Below, in pieces: positions 8,067 through 13,728 of a DNA stretch of 13,728 bases. Made by a program: the position numbers and the translations under genes. Below the pieces are notes generated by a model. The model saw only the letters and a list, made by a program, of their open reading frames with translations. It was not told the origin of the DNA and did no database searches. Every line of letters starts with the position of its first letter. Position 1 is the first letter of the stretch. Origin of the DNA: an uncultured Bacteroidales bacterium (GTDB lineage: Bacteria > Bacteroidota > Bacteroidia > Bacteroidales > P3); assembly GCA_946540365.1 (NCBI GenBank), contig CAMNIH010000036.1, positions 1-13,728 on the forward strand. Direction: 5' to 3'.

Positions 8067-8687
8067 TCAAAGCGGAAGGTAGATCACCTTCTTCGTCTCG
8101 AAATACTCCTCTGAAAAGAAATCACTGATTTCCGTCACCTTCACCTTGTGACGGAATGGGAAGAGCTCTTTCGTCAGGTCCCCGCCCTTCAGATACAGAA
8201 TGCCATTGCGCAGCGTGTGGTACTGCGTCTTGGAAATCTTGTTCTTGACCCACGGCACGAACTCGCCCAAGGTGGTCACCGCACGCGAGACCACAAAATC
8301 ATATTCACCCTCCAGCTGTTCTGCACGTATCTGCATGGCTTTTGCATTCGCAAGACCCAACTGGTCGATCACATCCGTCACCACCTTGATCTTCTTCCCG
8401 ATGGAATCGATCAAAGTGAACCGGCTCTCCGGAAACATGATGCTCAACGGCACCCCGGGGAATCCGCCACCGGTACCCACATCCAGCACTTCGCACATCG
8501 GCTTGAATTTGATCACCTTGGCGATGGCAAGCGAGTGCAAGACATGGTGCTCATAGAAGCACTCCATGTCCTTGCGCGAAATCACATTGATCTGCGCATT
8601 CCAATTCTCATATAGAGGCAACAGAGCGGCCATCTGCTCACGCTGCCGCTCTGTCATTTCCGGGAAATACTTCAGGATGATATCCAT
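8067..8687 (-). CDS. rsmG: 16S rRNA (guanine-527-N7)-methyltransferase
   Basis: SAM-dependent enzyme methylating N7 of G527 in the 530 loop of 16S rRNA; loss of the homologue in other bacteria gives low-level streptomycin resistance. The 206-aa length is typical. Motifs: NAQINVISRKD (30-40) and EHHVLHSL (46-53) that begin the fold, SAM-binding LDVGTGGGFPGVPL (68-81), LIDSIGKKIKVV (92-103) with the ribose-binding acidic residue, and VVSRAV (132-137). The ATG overlaps the rpoD stop as TAATG, so translation is probably coupled to rpoD. Its 3' end is only 3 bp from the convergent moxR stop, leaving no independent terminator between them. Confidence 0.96.
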   Translation of the reverse strand: MDIILKYFPEMTERQREQMAALLPLYENWNAQINVISRKDMECFYEHHVLHSLAIAKVIKFKPMCEVLDVGTGGGFPGVPLSIMFPESRFTLIDSIGKKIKVVTDVIDQLGLANAKAMQIRAEQLEGEYDFVVSRAVTTLGEFVPWVKNKISKTQYHTLRNGILYLKGGDLTKELFPFRHKVKVTEISDFFSEEYFETKKVIYLPL

Positions 8688-9547
8688 TACAGATATGCCT
8701 TCAGATGTTTACTCTTACTGCTGGTCTTGAGGCGTTTGATACCTTTCTCCTTGATCTGGCGCACACGCTCGCGCGTCAGGTTGAACTTCATGGCGATCTC
8801 GTCGAGACTCAGCGGATGGGGCACACCGATGCCGAAGTACATCTTGATCACCTCGCGCTCGATCTCCGTCAGCGTCGACAGGCAACGCTCGATCTCCTGC
8901 GAAAGGCTCTCCTGCATCAGTTTGCTGTCGGTCGGCGGGGTGTCCTCGTTGGGCAGGACATCCACAAAGTTGACATCTTCGTCGCTCGCCAACGGAGCGT
9001 CGATGCTCACATGGCGACCGCTGATACCCATGATGGCCTTGATCTTGTCCTCAGGGATGTCCAGCATCTCCGCCAGCTCTTCCTCTGATGGCGGACGCTC
9101 CAGCTGCTGTTCCAGTTTGCTGATTTCCTTCTTCAGTTTATTGAGGGCACCCAGCTGGTTGCTCGGCAAACGCACAATACGGGAATTCTCGGCAATGGCC
9201 TGCAGGATGCTCTGGCGGATCCACCACACGGCGTAGCTGATAAACTTGAAACCACGAGTCTCATCGAACCGCTTGGCGGCTTTGATCAGGCCGACATTTC
9301 CCTCGTTGATCAGGTCGGGAAGGCTCAATCCTTGGTTCTGATATTGCTTGGCCACACTGACAACGAATCGCAGGTTGGCCTTCGTCAGGCGTTCCAGCGC
9401 CTGCTGGTCGCCCTGTTTGATGCGCTGGGCAAGCTGCACCTCCTGCTCCGGAGTCAGCAGTTCCTCGCTGCAGATGTCCTGCAGGTACTTGTCCAACGAC
9501 TTGATATCACGATTGGTAATCGAATGGGTAATCTTCAGTTGTCTCAT
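8687..9547 (-). CDS. rpoD: Primary RNA polymerase sigma factor (Bacteroidota sigma-70)
   Basis: Housekeeping sigma subunit that recognises the TTTG / TAnnTTTG promoters seen in this window. At 286 aa it has the short Bacteroidota form, lacking region 1.1 and the long non-conserved insert. Region 1.2 is about 17-50 ([20 protein letters not shown]). Region 2 is about 53-115, with the core-binding [16 protein letters not shown] and the -10 recognition/melting helix [22 protein letters not shown]. Region 3 is about 120-200. Region 4 has [16 protein letters not shown] and the helix-turn-helix [20 protein letters not shown] (247-266). All functional regions are present. It is the first gene of a two-gene unit with rsmG. 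I could not find a full-consensus promoter in the AT-rich 220 bp upstream. Confidence 0.97.
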   Translation of the reverse strand: MRQLKITHSITNRDIKSLDKYLQDICSEELLTPEQEVQLAQRIKQGDQQALERLTKANLRFVVSVAKQYQNQGLSLPDLINEGNVGLIKAAKRFDETRGFKFISYAVWWIRQSILQAIAENSRIVRLPSNQLGALNKLKKEISKLEQQLERPPSEEELAEMLDIPEDKIKAIMGISGRHVSIDAPLASDEDVNFVDVLPNEDTPPTDSKLMQESLSQEIERCLSTLTEIEREVIKMYFGIGVPHPLSLDEIAMKFNLTRERVRQIKEKGIKRLKTSSKSKHLKAYL

Positions 9548-9674
9548 ACTCTTCTCGCTTGTTTAACACCTAAATTCACATTCAATAACGCAGAAAAAAT
9601 TAATTTGTTACGTGAGAATGTGTTTTTTTTGGAAAAATATTTCTCAACTCAGAATTTTCTCCAGTAATTTATCG

Positions 9675-9682
9675 TATCTTTG
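9675..9682 (+). promoter_or_regulatory. -7 promoter element for the orphan lipoprotein gene
   Basis: TATCTTTG matches the Bacteroidota -7 consensus TAnnTTTG in every fixed position. A TTTG -33 element at the correct distance is not present; only a run of T at 9655-9658 lies upstream, 16 bp away. Start of transcription would be near 9688-9692, giving a leader of about 80 nt that contains the hairpin at 9692-9719. The rpoD gene lies in the opposite direction; 9548-9769 holds no gene. Confidence 0.65.
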
Positions 9683-9691
9683 CACTCGGAA

Positions 9692-9719
9692 CAATAAAGT
9701 GGACAAAGTCACGTTATTG
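9692..9719 (+). promoter_or_regulatory. Imperfect inverted repeat in the 5' leader of the orphan lipoprotein gene
   Basis: Arms CAATAAAGTG (9692-9701) and CACGTTATTG (9710-9719) pair over 9 of 10 positions around the 8-nt loop GACAAAGT. It begins about 10 bp after the -7 box, that is at or just after the predicted transcript start, and ends 50 nt before the ATG. It could be a 5' stabilising hairpin or a dyad operator overlapping the start site; the sequence alone does not decide. No T-tract follows, so it is not an attenuator. Confidence 0.5.
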
Positions 9720-9769
9720 ACAGGAAAATAGACTGATAGATTACTAACAACAAATAAAAATAACGCATC

Positions 9770-10225
9770 ATGAAAAAAGTAAAAGCGATTCTCCCCCTGC
9801 TGCTTGCCCTCGTGACAGGCACCTTGGCCACCTCATGCAGCGACGAGTACTTCGGTGACTCGAACACCCGTGTGATGGATGGCATCACCATCTATTGGAA
9901 CCAGTGGGTCGACGACGGCGAGACTGCCTACCTCTATGTCGATGTGCCGTGGGATGCCATCACTCCCGACGTACTCCGTCATGGCAACGTGGCCGTCTAC
10001 ATCTACGACGGCGACTATCAGTGCCCGCTGCCCCACATCTATCCTGTCTGCTACACCACCGCCACGGGCAATACCTATGTTCCCGAGAACATCACCTTCG
10101 ACCTCTCGCCCGGAAAGATCTCCTTCCGTATGCAAGACCTCGACGGCGGTATGCCTGAAGGGCTGCAGAACAGCGCTCCCATCATGTTCCGCGCCGTGGT
10201 CAACATGCCTGTGATGGCCGACTGA
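9770..10225 (+). CDS. Small lipoprotein of unknown function
   Basis: A 151-aa lipoprotein that I do not recognise as a named family. The signal peptide MKKVKAILPLLLALVTGTLA ends in lipobox A-T-S-C with the acylated Cys at residue 23. The residues after it, SDEYFGD, are acidic, like the lipoprotein export signal that sends Bacteroidota lipoproteins to the cell surface. The mature part (about 128 aa) is rich in beta-strand pattern and aromatic residues (ITIYWNQWV, TAYLYVDVPWDAITPDVL, GNVAVYIYDGDYQCPLP), suggesting a small beta-sandwich. Two Cys remain in the mature body at QCPLP and PVCY, which could form a disulphide. It is monocistronic: own -7 box and leader upstream, strong terminator 25 bp after the stop. 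Surface display is inference; function is unknown. Confidence 0.82.
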   Translation: MKKVKAILPLLLALVTGTLATSCSDEYFGDSNTRVMDGITIYWNQWVDDGETAYLYVDVPWDAITPDVLRHGNVAVYIYDGDYQCPLPHIYPVCYTTATGNTYVPENITFDLSPGKISFRMQDLDGGMPEGLQNSAPIMFRAVVNMPVMAD

Positions 10226-10240
10226 CGGCAGTCACCCCTG

Positions 10241-10292
10241 AAAAAAAAAACGAGGGGGCCGATGCAGAAGCATCGGCCCCCTCGATCTTTTT
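10241..10292. terminator. Bidirectional intrinsic terminator between the lipoprotein gene and folD
   Basis: A perfect 15-bp GC-rich stem (arms 10251-10265 and 10270-10284, left arm CGAGGGGGCCGATGC) closes a 4-nt loop AGAA. On the plus strand it is followed by ATC and five T (10288-10292). On the minus strand it is followed by ten T (complement of the A-run 10241-10250). It therefore serves both the rightward lipoprotein gene and the leftward folD gene, whose stop codon begins at its edge. Confidence 0.95.
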
Positions 10293-11160
10293 AATGGCGC
10301 TTATATGCTTTCAACGTATTCTCCAACAGACTGACTATCGTCAGCGGTCCCACGCCGCCGGGCACCGGCGTCACCCAGCTGCACTTGGCGTCGACCTCCG
10401 AATGTTTCACATCGCCGATGATGCGGTAGCCGCTCTTCTTGGTCTCGTCCGGCACACGGTGGATACCCACGTCGACCACCACGGCCCCCGGCTTGACCAT
10501 GTCGGCCGTGACAAACTCCGGTTTGCCGATGGCCACCACCAGAATGTCTGCCTGGCGCGTCAGCTCGGCCAGATTCTGGGTCTTGCTGTGGCACATCGTC
10601 ACCGTGCAGTCAAATCCCTTTCGGCTCAGCAGGTTCGCCACCGGCGTACCCACAATATTGCTGCGTCCCAGCACCACACAGTGCTTGCCTGCGGTCTCGA
10701 TACCGTAGCGCTTGAGCAACGTGCAGATACCCATCGGCGTGGCCGGCACGAAGCAGTCCTCGCCCAGCACCATACGGCCGATATTGATCGGCGTGAAGCC
10801 GTCCACATCCTTGTCGGGCGAGATGGCGTTGATGATTTTCTGCTCGTCGATGTGTTTGGGCAGCGGCAGCTGCACGATGAAGCCGTCGATATCGGGGTCG
10901 TTGTTCAAAAATTCTATACTCTCCAGCAGCTGGCGCTCCGTGGTGGTCTCAGCCATGCGGTACACGCTCGAGGTGAAGCCCACCTCGTGGCTCGACTTCT
11001 CCTTGCTGGCCACATAGGTCATGCTGGCACCGTCGGTGCCTACTATTACGGCGGCCAGATGCGGTGCGCGCTTGCCCTCGGCAGTCATCTGCCGCACCTC
11101 ATTGGCTATCTCTTCCTTGATTTGCAAGGCCAACGCCTTGCCGTCCAATAACTCTGTCAT
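10291..11160 (-). CDS. folD: Bifunctional methylenetetrahydrofolate dehydrogenase / methenyltetrahydrofolate cyclohydrolase
   Basis: Cytosolic enzyme interconverting 5,10-methylene-, 5,10-methenyl- and 10-formyl-tetrahydrofolate using NADP(H); it supplies one-carbon units for purine and formyl-Met synthesis. It is 289 aa from [11 protein letters not shown]; an in-frame ATG three codons upstream (11169) is an equally possible start. Catalytic-site motif [15 protein letters not shown] holds Tyr49 and the essential Lys53. [11 protein letters not shown] (94-104) and [17 protein letters not shown] (114-130) supply the folate-binding Gln and Asp. The nucleotide-binding loop is [14 protein letters not shown], and the C-terminal signature [11 protein letters not shown] is intact. 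It follows ffh on the same strand by 59-68 bp and ends in a bidirectional terminator. The open frame continues upstream into ffh, but that extension is low-complexity basic sequence from the wrong frame. Confidence 0.97.
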   Translation of the reverse strand: MTELLDGKALALQIKEEIANEVRQMTAEGKRAPHLAAVIVGTDGASMTYVASKEKSSHEVGFTSSVYRMAETTTERQLLESIEFLNNDPDIDGFIVQLPLPKHIDEQKIINAISPDKDVDGFTPINIGRMVLGEDCFVPATPMGICTLLKRYGIETAGKHCVVLGRSNIVGTPVANLLSRKGFDCTVTMCHSKTQNLAELTRQADILVVAIGKPEFVTADMVKPGAVVVDVGIHRVPDETKKSGYRIIGDVKHSEVDAKCSWVTPVPGGVGPLTIVSLLENTLKAYKRH

Positions 11161-11228
11161 ATTACTCATTTTATATAATCTATAGTTCCTAATAGTATCT
11201 ATTCCTACTACGGATCCTATAGTGGTTG

Positions 11229-12548
11229 TTATCTTCTTCTCCTGACCGGCAGCTTGCCGCCGCTCTTGCTCACCATCTTCATCATCTTGCGCGTGTCCTC
11301 GAACTGCTTGAGGAAGCGGTTGAGCTCCTGAATCGTGCAACCGCTGCCGGCGGCGATGCGTTGCTTGCGGCTGCCGTTGAGGCACTGCGGATGCTGGCGC
11401 TCGTAGGGCGTCATCGAGCCGATCATGGCCTCGATGGGCTTGAAGGCATCGTCGCTGATCTCCACATTCTTGGTCAGCTTGTCCATGCCGGGAATCATAC
11501 CCATCAGGTCCTTCATCGAGCCCATCTTCTTGATCTGCGCCACCTGCGACAGGAAATCCTCGAAGTTGTACTCGTCGCGCACCAGTTTCTTCTGAATGCG
11601 GCGGGCCTCCTGCTCGTCGTACTGTTCCTGCGCGCGCTCCACGAGGCTCACCACGTCGCCCATGCCCAGGATGCGGTTGGCCATACGGTCGGGATGGAAC
11701 ACATCGAGGGCCTCCATCTTCTCGCCGATACCGACAAACTTGATGGGCTTCTGCACCGTGTAGCGGATCGTCAGGGCGGCACCGCCACGGGTATCACCGT
11801 CCAGCTTGGTGAGCACCACGCCGTCGTAGTCGATCCTGTCGTTGAAGGCCTTGGCGGTATTCACCGCATCCTGACCCGTCATCGAGTCAACCACGAACAG
11901 GGTCTCCTGCGGCTGCAGCTCGCGCTTGAGCGCGGCGATTTCGTTCATCATCTGCTCGTCCACCGCCAGTCGGCCTGCCGTATCGACAATCACCACATTG
12001 ACCCCCTTGAGCTTGGCCTCCTTGATAGCATTCTTGGCAATCTGCACCGGATCCTTGCTCCCCTCTTCGGAATACACCGGCACACCGATCTGTGTGCCCA
12101 GCGTCTGCAACTGGCTGATAGCGGCCGGGCGGTACACGTCGCCCGCCACCAGCATCACGTTCTTGCCTCGCTTGGTACGCAGCATATTGGCCAGCTTGGC
12201 CGAGAAGGTCGTCTTACCCGAACCCTGCAGACCCGCGATCAAGACCACCGCCGGCTGCCCTTTGATGTTGATGTCCACGGCCTCCGAACCCATCAGCTCG
12301 GTCAGCTTCTCATGCACTATCTTCACCATCAACTGGCCGGGCTCGATGCTCTGGATCACGTTGCGGCCCATGGCCTCGGCCTTCACCTTGTCGGTGAATT
12401 CCTTGGCGATCGGATAACTCACATCGGCATCCAGAAGGGCCTTGCGGACCTCCTTGACGGTCTCCGCCACGTTGATATCCGTAATCGACCCTTTGCCTCG
12501 AAGGGTATGTAACGCTTTCTCTATCTTGCTACTAAGATTCTCAAACAT
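11229..12548 (-). CDS. ffh: Signal recognition particle GTPase, Ffh (SRP54)
   Basis: Cytosolic SRP protein that binds signal sequences and 4.5S RNA and hands nascent membrane proteins to FtsY. From [20 protein letters not shown] it is 439 aa, the usual length. N domain is about 1-90. The G domain has G1 GLQGSGKTT (106-114), [12 protein letters not shown] (136-147), G3 VDTAGR (188-193) and G4 [13 protein letters not shown] (247-259). The M domain (about 300-425) includes the RNA-binding [19 protein letters not shown] (392-410) and Met-rich helices such as [15 protein letters not shown]. An upstream ATG at 12620 would add 24 residues, but a consensus -7 promoter box at 12576-12583 lies inside that extension, so the start at 12548 is preferred. 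folD follows on the same strand. Confidence 0.97.
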   Translation of the reverse strand: MFENLSSKIEKALHTLRGKGSITDINVAETVKEVRKALLDADVSYPIAKEFTDKVKAEAMGRNVIQSIEPGQLMVKIVHEKLTELMGSEAVDINIKGQPAVVLIAGLQGSGKTTFSAKLANMLRTKRGKNVMLVAGDVYRPAAISQLQTLGTQIGVPVYSEEGSKDPVQIAKNAIKEAKLKGVNVVIVDTAGRLAVDEQMMNEIAALKRELQPQETLFVVDSMTGQDAVNTAKAFNDRIDYDGVVLTKLDGDTRGGAALTIRYTVQKPIKFVGIGEKMEALDVFHPDRMANRILGMGDVVSLVERAQEQYDEQEARRIQKKLVRDEYNFEDFLSQVAQIKKMGSMKDLMGMIPGMDKLTKNVEISDDAFKPIEAMIGSMTPYERQHPQCLNGSRKQRIAAGSGCTIQELNRFLKQFEDTRKMMKMVSKSGGKLPVRRRR

Positions 12549-12575
12549 AGTCTGCGGTGCATTAAAATCCGTCTG

Positions 12576-12583
12576 CAAAGATA
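12576..12583 (-). promoter_or_regulatory. -7 promoter element for ffh
   Basis: Read on the minus strand the sequence is TATCTTTG, a full match to the Bacteroidota -7 consensus and identical to the box at 9675-9682. No TTTG -33 element lies at the right distance. Transcription would start about 20 nt before the ATG at 12548. The facing gene to the right shows no such box in its 112-bp upstream region. Confidence 0.7.
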
Positions 12584-12660
12584 CATAAAAAAACCGACAT
12601 GCGGGGGAAGTTTTTTTCATAATGGCAAGGCAGATGCAATAAATGACACCTCAGTCCGTT

Positions 12661-13728
12661 ATGAAGGGCATGAAATTAACCGTCAGACCCACTGCCGAGG
12701 CCGACATCGACGCTGTGATGGCGATGTACGACCACTCACGTACACTGATGCGCGCCGAGGGCAACAACACCCAGTGGGTGGGCTACCCCACCCGCCGGCA
12801 GCTGCAGGCCGACATCGACGGCGGGTGCTCTTTCCTGGTCGTCGACGGCAGCCGTCCCGTGGGCACCTTCGCCCTGGTGGCAGGGGTCGAACCCACCTAC
12901 CTCCACATCGACCACGGACGTTGGATCGATCCCCACACCCCCTATGCCACGCTGCACCGCATCGCCAAGGCCGACGGAGCCCACAGGGTGGCCGCAACAC
13001 TCTTCGACTACGCCATGCAGCGCCACGCACACCTCCGCATCGACACCCACCACAGCAACCACACCATGCGCCGTCTGATCGACCGCCACGGTTTCGTACA
13101 CTGCGGCACGGTGTACATGGGCGACGGCACCGAGCGCCTGGCCTACGAGTGGTGGCGCTTCGACGAGGTGCCGGCCGACATCCGCCACTGGGTCGCGTCG
13201 GCGGTGCTGCCACAGTATGCCGCCTTCGATGCCGCCCACCGGGCCGACCACGCCCGCCGTGTGATAGCGCGGGCCATGCTGATGCACCCCTCGCCGGCCA
13301 CCTATGTCGCCGCCGCCATGCACGACCTGGGGCTGGCCGAAGGGCGCGAGGAGCACCATCTGGCCTCCGGACGCCTCATCCGTTCGTGCAGCCCTCTCCT
13401 TCGTTGGTTCACCCCGGCCGAGGTGGAGCAGATAGCACAGGCCGCCGAGGACCACCGCGCCTCCGCCGACCGTCCGCCACGCTCACTGCTGGGCATGGTC
13501 ATCGCCGAAGCCGACCGCGACGTGGAGCCCGAACGCATCGTGCGGCGCACCGTCGAATACGGCCTCAGCCACTACCCCACCCTCGACCGCGAAGGGCACT
13601 GGCAACGCACGCTGCAACACCTGCATGAGAAATACGCCGAGGGAGGCTACCTGAAACTGTGGCTTCCCGACTCACCCAACGCAGCCCCCTTAGCCGAACT
13701 GCGTCGACTCATCGCCGACGAAACCCGC
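12661..13728 (+). CDS. GNAT-like N-acetyltransferase domain fused to an HD-domain hydrolase (3' truncated by window edge)
   Basis: An open frame of at least 356 codons running off the right end. It may start at 12643 (MTPQSV, first ATG after an in-frame TAA), 12661 or 12670 (MKLTVRPT). Residues about 5-165 form a GNAT fold: VRPTAEADIDAVMAMY at the start, CSFLVVDGSRPVGTFALV, then TLHRIAKADGAHRVAATLFDYAMQ as motif A, LRIDTHHSNHTMRRLIDRHGFVHCG, and YMGDGTERLAYEW. The usual RxxGxG acetyl-CoA loop is altered here. Residues about 178-356 form an HD phosphohydrolase: AHRADHARRV (His197), MHDLG (His221-Asp222), EDHRAS (His265) and EADRD (Asp285) supply the metal ligands, followed by the conserved tail HLHEKYAEGGYLKLWLPDSPNA. 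By comparison with stand-alone HD proteins, only a few tens of residues should be missing. Substrates of both domains are unknown. It is divergent from ffh. Confidence 0.85.
   Translation, partial: MKGMKLTVRPTAEADIDAVMAMYDHSRTLMRAEGNNTQWVGYPTRRQLQADIDGGCSFLVVDGSRPVGTFALVAGVEPTYLHIDHGRWIDPHTPYATLHRIAKADGAHRVAATLFDYAMQRHAHLRIDTHHSNHTMRRLIDRHGFVHCGTVYMGDGTERLAYEWWRFDEVPADIRHWVASAVLPQYAAFDAAHRADHARRVIARAMLMHPSPATYVAAAMHDLGLAEGREEHHLASGRLIRSCSPLLRWFTPAEVEQIAQAAEDHRASADRPPRSLLGMVIAEADRDVEPERIVRRTVEYGLSHYPTLDREGHWQRTLQHLHEKYAEGGYLKLWLPDSPNAAPLAELRRLIADETR

Noticed and set aside
8075..8091. Small hairpin (GAAGGT / ACCTTC) just after the moxR stop as a terminator
   Set aside because: Only 6 bp of stem and no proper T-tract, and it lies inside the rsmG coding end; too weak to call.
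9632..9639. Minus-strand TATTTTTC as a -7 box for rpoD
   Set aside because: One fixed base differs from TAnnTTTG and no TTTG -33 element lies at the right distance; in such AT-rich DNA a near match is expected by chance.
11161..11385. N-terminal extension of folD into the ffh coding region
   Set aside because: The added residues are Arg/Gln-rich, come from an out-of-frame reading of ffh, and have no counterpart in FolD proteins; the protein begins naturally at MTELLDGK or MSNMTELL.
11226..12512. 428-codon open frame antisense to ffh
   Set aside because: His/Leu/Arg-rich shadow frame; the minus strand encodes complete Ffh.
12774..13628. 284-codon Pro/Arg/His-rich open frame on the plus strand
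   Set aside because: Shadow in another frame of the GNAT-HD gene, which is open from 12643 to the window end and carries real domain motifs.

Overview
The window looks like chromosomal core DNA from a GC-rich member of the Bacteroidota, most likely order Bacteroidales. Four things point there. The primary sigma factor is short (286 aa) and has no region 1.1. Three promoters carry the Bacteroidota -7 element TAnnTTTG. Start codons lack Shine-Dalgarno sequences. The lipoproteins and the beta-mannosidase are of gut-Bacteroidales type. I see no tRNA, rRNA, CRISPR array, phage gene or transposase. I cannot name genus or species.

Layout. 1-1022: the 3' part of a GH2 beta-mannosidase, with one 28-bp palindrome inside its reading frame and the exact reverse complement of that palindrome 2 bp after its stop. 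1023-1316: an AT-rich intergenic region ending in a textbook promoter. 1317-8063: a rightward run of guaB (IMP dehydrogenase), a 698-aa periplasmic peptidyl-prolyl isomerase, a 281-aa SurA-like lipoprotein, a SurA-type isomerase and a MoxR AAA+ ATPase. The last four are tightly packed, with one 26-bp overlap and gaps of 3 and 8 bp. 8067-9547: a leftward pair, rpoD then rsmG, joined by a TAATG stop/start overlap. 9548-9769: a divergent intergenic region with a -7 box and a hairpin. 9770-10225: a small orphan lipoprotein gene. 10241-10292: a strong bidirectional terminator shared with folD. 10291-12548: leftward ffh then folD. 12643/12661-13728: a rightward gene fusing an N-terminal GNAT-like domain to a C-terminal HD hydrolase domain; it runs off the right end.

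How the genes fit together. The guaB-distal block reads as an envelope-folding module: two soluble periplasmic parvulins plus a membrane-anchored SurA-like lipoprotein, with a MoxR-type remodelling ATPase at the 3' end and none of its usual vWA/DUF58 partners beside it. The rest is housekeeping: guanine nucleotide synthesis (guaB), one-carbon metabolism (folD), transcription (rpoD), ribosome methylation (rsmG) and protein targeting (ffh). The items most worth a second look are the palindrome pair, in which one copy is translated inside an enzyme; the GNAT-HD fusion; and the isomerase-lipoprotein-MoxR cluster. None of these is proven to be a new system.
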